Source: Cryptomeria japonica
Lineage: Eukaryota; Streptophyta; Pinopsida; Cupressales; Cupressaceae
DNA length: 64,000 bases
Assembly: GCF_030272615.1 (NCBI RefSeq)
Contig: NC_081405.1
Location: 20,661,047 to 20,725,046, forward strand
Direction of reading: 5' to 3'
The notes beneath the pieces were generated by a model. The model was not told the DNA's origin and made no database searches. It was given only the letters and a program-made list of their open reading frames with translations. Made by a program: the position numbers and the translations under genes. Positions 21,455-31,482 of this stretch are shown piece by piece. Position 1 is the first letter of the stretch. Each line of letters starts with the position of its first letter.

Positions 21455-21860
21455 AGCCCTTGCATAGTCCTTATAGTCCTTATTTACATGCTTACTTTGC
21501 ATAAGTCCTTGCATAGTCCTCATTATTGTCCCTATTATCATCCTCATATACGTCCTTAGTCCTTATTATCATCCCCATTATCATCCTCATATACGCCCTT
21601 AGTCCTTGCATAGTCCTCATTATCGTCCTCATTATAGTCCTCATTTACGTCCTTATTATTTTCCTCATTTACGTCCTTAGAATTTGCATAAGTCCTTGCA
21701 TCGTCCTTATTATCATCCTCATTTACATCATTAGAATTTGCATAAGTATTTGCATAATTCCATGCATCATCCTCATTATCATCATCATAGAGTTCCCATA
21801 TGCGTCGTCATAATCTTTGCATAAGTCCTTATTTGTGTCTCATTGACCTCCTAGTTCATT
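21455..21860 (+). repeat. TCCTCATT/TCCTTATT short tandem array
   Basis: Imperfect repeats built from TCCTCATTATCGTCCTCAT and GCATAGTCCTTGCATAGTCC words. Copy 2 has a much shorter version (53270-53430), so the array expands or contracts. It gives a spurious Ile/Leu/Val-rich frame. Confidence 0.8.
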
Positions 21861-22115
21861 TTAGTGTTGTTATAATCTTTATTTTAGTCCTTGTCTAGAC
21901 TTCATATGTGTTTGTCTTAGTCTGTCGTTATTTGCATAATCATCCTAGAAATTCATACCCCAAACATCCAAATCACAATCAGAGGATCAATCAAACTCAA
22001 CCTCAACTCAAACAAGTTTGTCAAGTTCAACAAATCAAACATTGTCACATTCAGAGAAATGGAGAAAACATCTTACATGTTGTGATCCTAGGTCCAAACC
22101 AATAAAGAAAATATC

Positions 22116-24167
22116 ATGGATTGACATTATACATTTTGTAGGGAAGGTGGAAAATTCATCCCTTCCATTCCTATTCCATCGCCATCCATAGAAACCTTAG
22201 CTCAACAGATCAAGAATTTGCAACAACAAATGATAGACATGACTAGTCCTAACAACCATAGGGGCTGGTTAGAAAAAATGATGGGAGAAGTGATGACCAT
22301 GAGGGAATCATTATCAGGCCAACCTTCTTCTTCTTGTGAGACCATTCAAACATGCCAACCTTCATTCTTCATCAAAATCATTCCTACCTCAGTTCAACCA
22401 ATATTAGAGTCATGTAAACCTTCTTTTTCTTTCAACCCACTATATCAATCATACCAATCATATCAACCCAACAATCAAACCCCTTTCAACCAAAATCAAA
22501 CCCCATTCAACCAAAGTCCAAAACAAAATTCATATCAACCCAACAATCAAACCCCTTTCAACCAAAATCAAACCCCATTCAACCAAAGTCCAAAACAGAA
22601 TTCACATCAACCCAACATTCAAAGTACCTCTTTCAACCAAAACCAAACCCCTTTCAACCAAAATCAAACCCCATTCAACCAAAGTCCAAATCAAAATTCA
22701 CACCAACCCAACATTCAAACTTCTTTCAAGCAAAATCAAACCCCTTTCAACCAAAGTCCATATCAAAATTCACACCAACCCAACATTCAAACCTCTCTCA
22801 ACCAAAATCAAACCCCTTTCAACCAAAGTCCAAATCAAAATTCATTCAACCAAAATCAAACCTCTTTCACCCAAAATCATACTCCTTTCAATGAAAATCA
22901 AATCCTTTTCAACCAAAGCCCAAATCAACCATATCTATCCACCATTTCATCATCCCCTGAAGTCACACAAGACCAATACATGCCATTTCTATCCAATAAA
23001 ACAACCTCTCAAGGGCTATCTATCATACAAATCCAATCTAATTCAAGTCATGATTCAGAGGATCTCATTCAAAATCCTTCCTCATCATGCCAATGTGTTG
23101 AAAAATTCTAAGAATCTCCCATGCATATCCAAACTCCTTCCCCGTGTCAAGAGGATGATCCTAAATCATAAGAAATGAGTCATAAAACAGATAAAGATCA
23201 AGAAATAACTCTTTCATCTAACCCAATTTTTGATCAAGATCCCACCGACGAAGAATCTTATGATGATCCCCTCGCTCTTTTCTATTCCATTCATAATGAT
23301 ACCCTTTTATCTCAAGAACAAAGTGTCCTTTCAAGTCCCATCCAACATCCACCTCCTAAGAAAGATCAAGACATCTCTTCCATTCTTCCTAATAATTAAT
23401 TTCCAAGTCAAGATGATAGTATTCCTTCACCTTCATGTCCTAAACAAGATCCCATTATTTCTCCAAATCCTGATCAAGATCCCTCCATCCTTTCATTTCC
23501 ATGTAATAACCCTCCATTTCTCTCACAAGATTCCCTCTCAAATTAATTTACCATTTCTCCTGGTGATTTGAATCCCTCTACACAAGTTTTGCATGAACCC
23601 CTTATCAATGAAATCACCAATCCATATCATACTACACAAAGAAACTTGTCAACAATTGTATGTGAGCCATCATCACATGCCAATGTGGTGACAGAAACAA
23701 GCATGGCACCAGCTAATGAAATCAACACCCAAATTGTTTTAGCACCTTCTTCATGCACAAGCATAACACCAGCTAATGAGATCGACACCCGGTTGGCTTC
23801 ATCATACTCTTCAAGTGCATCAATAAAAAAAGGCATAGCACCCGCTCATGTCACGACTTCGAAACCAAAATCAATTTGCCTCATACACCCACACTTGATA
23901 GATTGGGGGCAAGATAATCTACCACAATTGGATTGCTTTAAAAATGATAAGGCTATAGCTGAAATCGTGGGTTCTAAAGCTATATTTCCCTCTGATGATC
24001 CACAAAATCCAAAAACTAAGGAAATCAACATTGGAGATGTTGAACATGTACACTTAGTTGAGTCCTTATATCCTATTGGAAAAGACATCTTTATCCGACT
24101 CTTCAAACAAAGACCAATGAACTACCTACACAAAACTTCCTGGCCCTATGAACAACATGCACCTTAA
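22116..24167 (+). pseudogene. Long N/Q/P/S-rich repeat protein of the pol-less element, copy 1 (unknown function)
   Basis: One frame of 684 codons from ATG 22116 to the stop at 24165-24167. It is broken by a few in-frame stops (codon 3, 23109, about 23169, 23397 and about 23544), but no frameshift is needed. Order: short N-terminal domain (GWLEKMMGEVMTMRESL near residues 52-68), a Cys/Ser/Pro linker, tandem repeats of about 17-19 residues built on TPFNQNQTPFNQSPNQNS (22453-22920), a Pro/Ser/Asp-rich middle, and a better conserved C-terminus (ICLIHPHLIDWGQDNLPQ and FIRLFKQRPMNYLHK). Copy 2 encodes the same protein. It has no zinc knuckle, protease or RT motif and I do not recognise a family. 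It could be a Gag-like or chaperone-like element protein, or an accessory ORF; that is inference. Confidence 0.7.
22453..22920 (+). repeat. In-frame tandem repeats encoding Asn/Gln/Pro-rich units
   Basis: Units of about 51-57 bp containing CCTTTCAACCAAAATCAAAC, CATTCAACCAAAGTCCAAA and ATTCACATCAACCCAACAT. Lengths are multiples of three so the frame is kept. Copy 2 has fewer units (53990-54186, 55228-55340) and a solo LTR inserted among them. Confidence 0.85.
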
Positions 24168-25320
24168 ACAATATTATATCTAAGGGTTGGGTTAGTTTAG
24201 ATTTTACTTTCCGTATTGCATCTCATTTTCTTCAAAGCATTGCATCACATATAGTTTCTTTTTCAAATGCATTGCATTCACAAAGTTCCCGCATTAGCAT
24301 ATATCAACATCAATAAAACAAGGCAATTGTCCAAGTTTATCATCCATTTGCATTCAAGAGGAACAAGGGTCATCTCCTTTCTTAGATATTCGGACATGAA
24401 GTCTTTGAGGTCCTAAGGTCATACATTTTCAACATTACCCTGTGACGATGCTTTACGTATGGTTGGGTAGTGATTTCACTATTTGAGACTTGTTGACCCA
24501 AAATCTATCAATTGCTATATTTAAAACACATTAATAAAATCTCTAATTCATTCTAGACACCTAGTTGATCATATGACTAGTGAAAAATCTATAATTCTAC
24601 TTCAACGTCATTGTAATTGTCATACCCAAGTAGGTTTAATTACTTACAAGTCAAGGCAAGAAAAAGAAAAAGAAAAAAGTGCTATGCCAAATATCCACCT
24701 CAAGGAAAAAGAGCAATGATATATAGCTGAAATATCATGCATACAAATTGCGAAAAAAAGCTTGACTATGGGAACATGTGAGTAACTCCATCAGGGCTAT
24801 AAACGCCTGCTGGCAATGGAGCAATATTTGAGAGATTACAGTATATAACCTCGTTGGAGCTCTAAAAGCTTACTGGCAGGGAGGCTCTATTCGGGATGCT
24901 TTTGAAGTTAGAATAATCCATGTAGCTAGTCATATAGGATGTTAAGGATCTTTAGCAAACACAAGAGTGGGAATTAACTCATTTGCACACACATGGGCAA
25001 AAGAAAAAGTTTCAATAACCAATTCTGCATCTCCATTTGTAAATCCTAGTCACTAAGTGTGTTAATTTGGATGTTCCACGAGACCTTATGGATCGATTGA
25101 CCGCTTATCTATGAAATGTTTTGTACCTCCAATTCAATTGGTGTATTACAAAATGCTAAACAAACACAATCATCCTTGTTCGAATAGGAAATGCATCTTC
25201 ATCATGCACATTGCATTAACATAGGTCATGTCAAAATTCATTGTTTCCACATGCATTCTACAAATCATCATGTCATACAGGTCTGCACACTGGGGGCATA
25301 ACTGAAACAATCCTTAAAAT
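24168..25320 (+). other. Non-coding 3' region of copy 1, single-copy part
   Basis: No ORF. Collinear with 56584-57730 of copy 2. Recognisable shared words include GGGTTGGGTTAGTTTAG, AGACACCTAGTTGATCATAT and a purine stretch AAGAAAAAGAAAAAGAAAAA near 24660. Nothing coding or structural could be named. Confidence 0.6.
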
Positions 25321-25730
25321 GATATAAAGTCCTTAAAAAAATCCAAAAAAAAGTGAAAAACATAAAAAATCCAAAAACAGTGAAAAGCATAAAATCTAGA
25401 AACATCGAAAAATTCAAAATCAAACAAAAACATTTAGAAAACATGAAAAATCAACCAAAAACATTGAGAATAAATGAAAAATCAAACAAAAACATTGAGA
25501 AACATGAAAAATCAACCAAAAACATTGAGAAAACATGAAAAATCAACCAAAAGCATTCGGAAAAAGTCCTAAAAAATCCAAAAACATCCATATAATGTCT
25601 TGAAAAAATCTACCAAAAACATTCAAATATCGATCCACAAAATCCAAAAACATCGAAAAAAGCTCTTGGAAAAGAACTAAAAATCGAAAAATCAATCAAA
25701 AAACTTGCAATAAAATGTCTCGCAAGAATC
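25320..25730 (+). repeat. A-rich array of AAAATCCAAAAACAT-type units
   Basis: Degenerate repeats of AAAAATCCAAAAACATCGAA and CATGAAAAATCAACCAAAAA, units about 28-33 bp. Copy 2 has the corresponding array at 57730-58400. It gives Lys/Asn-rich frames that are not genes. Confidence 0.85.
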
Positions 25731-26658
25731 AAATACCCTAGCAGATATCCAACAAACACTTCACATGAAGTTAACAAAGGATACGACTATCTCGTCAAAC
25801 ATCTGCAATCAACTGATCAAACTATCTTATCAATCGTATCATATCCATATCAAGTGATCATTATCTTGTCTTAAACGGAAGAGGATACACTCAAAATCAG
25901 ACAGGTCAGTCTTAAATGGGGTCCGCAACTTTATGAGATCAGACATTATCAACTATCATAACAAGCAACTGAGAACGAAGGCACAAGGTCAATATAGCTG
26001 TTGAATTTTGTTCGGTTCAGTCTTTATCTTTTATCATTTGGCGACAGATCGTGTTCCTATGCTACTCAAGGATGTCCACAAGTGAGTAGAGGAGCCATGA
26101 TGGGCATTATCTTTTTCTTTGTTTGTTGTTTGTGGTGTGAACCAATCAAGTTCTAGGGAATTTCTCTAGTGGGGGTTTGTGATAGGAGCATCCAGCTTGT
26201 GAATGCCACACATACCTCGACCCCTAGTGTATTTCCCCGAATGGAGGGTTTCACTCCTTGTCTGCTACGTGTTTGTTTCTTCAATGAGATATATTTACAT
26301 CTTGGTTCCTTATACCCTGATGTGCCCAGCTCCATTGTTCAATAATAAGGCTCAGTGATGAATATATATTGCACAATAAATTATGACACAAGTTTGTGAA
26401 TCAATCATTCTCATTTCATCACATTTGCTTATTGCTACTTTGTTGATTCTTTTCTCATCATCTCTTTCTAAATCATTTTCTATCATCTAACATTATTCTA
26501 TTTCATTCTAAGGTTCATTCTCTCATATTCTATCTCAATATCATCTTCACATCACGTATCTCTATCTCTAATCAACTAACTATTATTCTATCTAACATTC
26601 TTCTTTTTTCGAGAGATCATTCATATCTTTAATGCATAAACAATCTCTCAAGGGGGCA
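25731..26658 (+). other. Non-coding 3' region of copy 1 up to the LINE insertion
   Basis: Collinear with 58430-59255 of copy 2, except that copy 2 lacks about 125 bp present here around 26135-26270. No gene seen. Confidence 0.6.
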
Positions 26659-26673
26659 TTACACCCTAAGTAT

Positions 26674-28404
26674 TTTTTTTTTGAATAAAGGGGTAAAAAC
26701 TTTATTGAAAATCAAATAAAAGAATTACAAAGAGAACCAGAGCCCCGAGGCCCCAAAAAGAACCACAAAACCAGCCCTAGATCAACCAACTTTGTGTCTA
26801 TCCATGTCCTCAACAAAAATCTTTTGCAGGTCCTGACAATAATACAAGGAGAGATGCTCCCAACCTTCAACTTTCCAATCACTACCATGATCCGAGGCCC
26901 TCTTAGCTAGGCAATCAACTTCTCTATTCCATTCACGAGGAATGTGGATGAAAGACACCTGCTCCATTAAAGAACTAATTTGAAGAATCTGTTGAACAAT
27001 CCCTACCAACTACCACTGAATCCCACACACCTTTGCTCAGTCAACAAGTTAACAACAATTTGCGAATCCGATTCGCAATTAACCTTCCTTTGACCCAACT
27101 CCCAAGCACGCTCTAGGGCATGGAGAATCGCAAATCCCTCCATAAAATTATTAGACTGCCATCCTTTATGCACCGAAAAGAGGAAAACCACCTCCCCCAA
27201 ACTATTCCTACCAACCCCACCAACTCCATCAGGGCCTGGGTTACCCCTAGAGGAGCCATCAGTGTTAATCTTGATAAACTCATCCTGAAGAGGTAACCAC
27301 CTTCCCACCCTTTGAACCTTCTTCATAGCACGTCTACCTCTTTTGACACAAGCGGAGGTGGGAGACAACTCCTGCAAACCCAACCTACTCAAATTCTCTG
27401 CCTCTTCTCTACCCAGAGGAAAGTTCACCTCATATTTAGCTTCCACCGTCTCCTGGATCATAACAATGATTCTATTCCACACTTGCTGAACAACCAATCT
27501 AACCTCACGAAAGATCCTCCTGTTCCTCTCGAGCCAGATTTGCCATAGAATGAAAATGGGCCCAATATACCAGACAGTCTAGAGGAAGGAGGACAAGATA
27601 GGAGGTCTACCCAAGCTGCTCCATAATTCCACTAGAGAATCTGCATGAACACAAGGGTGCTTCCACACCCCCCACCAATAGTGCCAAATAAGCATAGAGA
27701 AGGGACATCTGAAGAATAGGTGTGAGGAATCTTCTTCCCCATTACCACACAAAACATAAATAGAAGGCCCCAAGAATCCCCGCTTGCGGATGTTGTCCTA
27801 TGTTAAACATCTATTCAAAGCCAAAGTGCAAGCAAAGCAGTTACACTTCGACCAAGAAAAAATATTCCACACTTGTTTCCACCAGTGCAACTCTCTTCCC
27901 TCCAGTCTTCGGTTCAATAGTTCCCGGTAACCACTAGCCACAGTAAAGACACCCTTAGGATTTGGATACCAAGCAAGTCCATCCCTACCTTTGAGGGAAC
28001 TACAGTGTCTACTTGCCAGAATGCCATGTAACTCTGCACACTCTTCCTCCATCCCAGCAACCGGCCACTCATTAGGAGCCTTCCACCGCTCCAAATCCAG
28101 CCGCCCGCACCTATAAACAACCTTGAAGTCACTCACCCTTGACCACCCTGCCTCTAGAAACCTCTAGCATAGATTCCCAAGGTTAGGAAACTGGTCAAGG
28201 ATGGGAGGGTATCCATCCCAAGAATCATTCCAGAAAAAGGACCTCTTACCCCCTCCTGCAAATCCAAAAGAGACCTGCCTTAATGAGAGAAGCCCCCCTC
28301 TTGAGAGTATACCAGATCATTGAACCTTTTCCCTCAAGCAGATATCTAGGGATTTCCTCCATCGAGATCCTCTGCATATATTTGATGGCCAAAATCCTAG
28401 CCCC
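26674..28404 (-). mobile_element. 5'-truncated L1-type LINE
   Basis: A 1.7-kb insertion on the minus strand ending in a poly-A tail (T-run at 26673-26682 on plus). It is flanked by a 15-bp duplication TTACACCCTAAGTAT (26659-26673) and TTACACCTTAAGTAT (28405-28419), one mismatch. The empty site is intact in copy 2 at 59250-59266. It encodes only the C-terminal third of ORF2, the expected product of incomplete target-primed reverse transcription. Confidence 0.93.
26782..28390 (-). pseudogene. LINE ORF2 C-terminal fragment: RT thumb, zf-RVT and RNase H
   Basis: From 28390 down: KRGASLIKAGLFWICR-like thumb sequence, then in 28136-27798 AWYPNPKGVFTVASGYREL and WKQVWNIFSW (the plant LINE zf-RVT region). 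Next is CGNGEEDSSHLFFRCPF (27773-27579), the C-x-H-C zinc-binding motif, then an RNase H with Asp80 of the 27497 frame (INTDGSSRGNPGPDG), Glu120 and Asp144 (CESDSQIV). A frameshift near 27005 leads into 27009-26782, which holds the fourth Asp region (EWNREVDCLAKRA). The 28136, 27773 and 27497 segments share one frame, separated by stops. RNase H on ORF2 is typical of plant L1. Upstream RT palm and endonuclease are absent by truncation. Confidence 0.88.
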
Positions 28405-28487
28405 TTACACCTTAAGTATTGCAGGGGCATATTGGGGCATAATTTTTTTTCGTTTTCTTTGAAACAAAGTCATTCTGACATTGTCTC

Positions 28488-28500
28488 AAAGAGGGGCAAA
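28488..28500 (+). other. Polypurine tract of pol-less element copy 1
   Basis: AAAGAGGGGCAAA directly before the 3' LTR TG at 28501. The same tract precedes the 3' LTR of copy 2 (59330-59342). Confidence 0.8.
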
Positions 28501-29864
28501 TGCAGACACCTAAAAATGTCTCATTGATCATGTGCTAATTATTCATCTAATTGATTAAATAATTCTTTAATTATTTAATTAAGTTAATTAATCTTATTCT
28601 TCTAAATTCATATTTCCTCATTGTCTTACTAATTATTCCAATTTCAATTCTATTATCGTTAAACCATTTTCTAATATTAATTAAATATTTATTATTTAAA
28701 TAAATTCATTTTTGAATTTCTATCTCTATTCAATCAATCATTAACCCTTTTCTTAATATTAAATTAAATATTTATTATTTAATTAATTATAATTTTAATC
28801 CTTTAATTTAAATAATCTTCATTATTTAATTAAAGTCCATTTCTAAATAATTAAATAGTTTCTTTAAATTATTTAATTAGCTAATTAATTCTTCAATTCC
28901 AAATCCCCAAATTCTAATTTAATCTAATTTCATTTAATTTCATTAATTCTTCTAAATTCAAATTCATATTCTTCTAATCTCTAATACATGTGCATGATTT
29001 CAAAAATCAAATTGAAAATCAAAGTCAAGTTCTAAATATATTCAAATAACAAAATTGAATTTAAAATAAATTCAACATTTGAATTAAATCTCATGCAAAG
29101 ATTAAATTGAAAATCAAAGTCAAAGTGCAAGCACATGCTAAATTAATTAATTCAATTAATTAAATCATTATCTTTTCAATTCCTATTTCATCTTTTAGTT
29201 AGCTTTTCCTAAATAAAGCTCTCAATCAACTTTCAATCAGTTAATTATTTCATCTATTTTAATGAATCTTTTCAATTAATTGATTAATTACATCTTTTCT
29301 TTAATTCTCTCCAATCATTCGTTTTCTATCTTCCAATTAGCTTTTTCTAAATAAAACTTTCTTTGTCATCAATCAATTATCCTCCAATCATCCTTTTTCA
29401 TCTTTCAATCATCTTTTTTCTCAATCAGTTATTTCATTTTATCTATTCAAACTATATTCAGTTCCACCTCTAAATCAGCAGTTCAACTATCAATCAACAT
29501 GTGAGCTCACCTGAGTTCCACCTCTTGATCACTTTGTTCCACCTCTCAATCAATCCTCTCCAATAATCTATAAATTGAGCATTCAATCTCCATTTCCTCA
29601 CAATTTCTCAATCACGAACTTCAAATCTTTGTGTCATTTGCAGGTTGCCAGCGTGATATCTGAGAGTCATCATACCACAAAGAAGAGAAGAACAATGAAA
29701 GCTATATGTGATCATGGAATAGTGAGATTTTAATTGATAGATTATATTCCCATTGCTTTGATTGTGTTATTTCATTGAGTTTGTTTTAAATTCTTTGATT
29801 AAGATAGGGATTCGTGATTTCCCTTTATTTCTAATTGAATTGATGATGAATTTTAGCATACACA
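28501..29864 (+). repeat. 3' LTR of pol-less element copy 1
   Basis: 1364 bp, TGCAGACACC...CATACACA, aligned with 18049-19434 including the AATTAATT-rich U3 and the TCAATTGCAGGTTGCCAG-like stretch near its end. Confidence 0.9.
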
Positions 29865-30318
29865 AATGGTATTAGGAGACATTTTTCCACTTCAAGGGTT
29901 CCTCAGCAGAATGGTGTAGTTGAAAAGAAAAATAGGAATGTTGTTGAGATGGCTAGAACTATGTTAAAAGACGCCAACTTGCCTAATGTATATTGGAAAG
30001 AAGTTGTGCATTTTGGAAGTAAGTTCTACATAAAGAGACATGAAGATGATCTAGGAAAGTTCAATGCAATAACATATGAAGGAATCTTTTTGGTATATTC
30101 TAAAAATATCAATGCTTATTGGTGTTACAATAAGAGGTTGCGAAAGATTGTGAAAAGTGAAAATGTGAAAGTTTTTTAAGAATGGAATCAAACTGAGATT
30201 GCATTTGATACTCAGACTGAAACAAAAATTATGTTGGTTGTTGTAGAAAATTAAGTTGATCCAAAAGAGAAAGAGACTAATGCAGAAGAAGAACTTGAAC
30301 AAGCTCCTAAGATACCAG
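29865..30318 (+). pseudogene. Copia integrase pseudogene, second part
   Basis: Continues the frame broken at 18048: RRHFSTSRVPQQNGVVEKKN contains the third catalytic Glu region (GVVEKKNR), followed by NVVEMARTMLKDANLPNVYW and a C-terminal part (KFNAITYEGIFLVYSKN). Stops follow near 30178 and 30252. The last codons before the next insertion read APKIPAK, continued at 37251 by YVQKSHSEDW. Confidence 0.85.
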
Positions 30319-30323
30319 CAAAG

Positions 30324-31259
30324 TGTTGGAATCCAAGAACACTGAGAAGGGGGGGGGGGGGGGGGTGGGCAGGGGGCGAATCAGTGTTTTGTCGGTAAGA
30401 TAAATTTTAACCTTATCAACAAAGTGTTTCAGTAACCAGTAACCATAAAAGAATATAACAACAACTACAACTAATGCCACCACAAGAATATACACCATAA
30501 CAGGAAGATTTATACGTGGAAAACCTCAAAGAGGAAAAACCACGGTGGGACCCACAATATCTATCCACTGGCCAAATGAATAAATATTACAATAGGGTCT
30601 TGCACATGCAGGAAGGCCAACAACCTAGAGCACACTTATCATCATAAAAGGAGCCTCACTGACTACAAGCACCAAATACTAGTTTACAAACAAAATTATG
30701 AACTCAGAGAATGCATCTACTATGCTGGATGAGTTCCGGTTCAAGCACTGACTATACCAATTTCCACTATGTCCTCTTTTACCGATAACTTGCTCTGCAT
30801 CCCAAACCTTAAAACCAATAACCAAGACTGACTATAGAATATTATATTCGCATACAGTCGATCAATATTATTCGCACAATATCTCGCATCATATGTATAT
30901 CTCTCAATATCATCATATCCAAAATATCCTAACCGGACTGACTTAAATACCCTTCCCAAACATAAACATAAATGCCTTATGTCAGCTTATAATGATATTA
31001 CAATTTATTTACATGTCAGCCTAGACAAAAATAAAAACATTAAACCTCATGACTGATGCTGCTGATTGCTACCGTGTAGACCTGTTAGATTGATCTTCTA
31101 TGTCGGCCTCTTGTACCGGTTCCTAGTTTGTTGATTTCCCTGAATGTCGGTTGCCGAATCATGAATACCGGTGAGTATCGGTTAAGTGTCCAACCCAAAA
31201 TGATATGTGTTGCCATCAATGACAACACAACTAAACTAGATGAGTGTCAATTGCCAACA
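30324..31259 (-). repeat. 3' LTR of the SIRE-like element
   Basis: 936 bp. On the plus strand TGTTGGAATCC...ATTGCCAACA. It contains a run of 17 G at 30349-30365 followed by another GGG and GGGGG, against 7 G in the other LTR. The conserved ACCTCAAAGAGGAAAAACCA stretch is near 30522. Confidence 0.92.
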
Positions 31260-31271
31260 ATCTCCCCCTTT
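31260..31271 (-). other. Polypurine tract of the SIRE-like element
   Basis: On the minus strand AAAGGGGGAGAT directly precedes the 3' LTR start TGTTGGCAATTG, so the element reads from right to left. Confidence 0.85.
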
Positions 31272-31482
31272 GGCATTGATGGCAACACTCATGTGAAAAA
31301 TGAATCGTTGAAGTGTTGTCCCAGTTCCTACCAAAAACTGTTGACTAACCCTGCTCCCCCTGAGCTGTACATTACTTCTTATGTCCCTTGATATTTTTCA
31401 CAACAACCACTCCCCCTTTGACATCAATGACAAAGGCAGGGAAAAAGAATGAAATAATTAAATCAAAATGTGTTTACTGGAT

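Larger units (their letters stand above)
18049..29864 (+). mobile_element. Large pol-less LTR retrotransposon, copy 1 (LARD-like)
   Basis: 11.8 kb with LTRs 18049-19434 and 28501-29864, primer site at 19438, polypurine tract at 28488-28500, and a 5-bp duplication CATGG (18044-18048) / AATGG (29865-29869) with one mismatch. Removing it joins two halves of a copia integrase (EKHG then IRRHFSTS). The interior has no protease, RT, RNase H or integrase. It has a 2.7-kb leader with four tandem arrays, a GC-richer conserved block, one long repeat-rich ORF (22116-24167), and an A-rich 3' region. A LINE is nested at 26674-28404. A second copy with the same order of parts is at 50015-60389. The polypurine tract and LTR start resemble gypsy Tat-type elements, so a Tat-dependent non-autonomous family is likely but unproven. 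Confidence 0.9.

Noticed and set aside
21526..21813. 95-codon Ile/Leu/Val-rich frame that looks like membrane segments
   Set aside because: Product of the TCCTCATT short repeat array, not conserved as a frame in copy 2.
25353..25538. 61-codon Lys/Asn-rich frame
   Set aside because: Translation of the A-rich tandem array.
26782..27497. Host RNase H-like gene
   Set aside because: Its position after a zf-RVT motif, poly-A tail and 15-bp target duplication make it a LINE 3' end.
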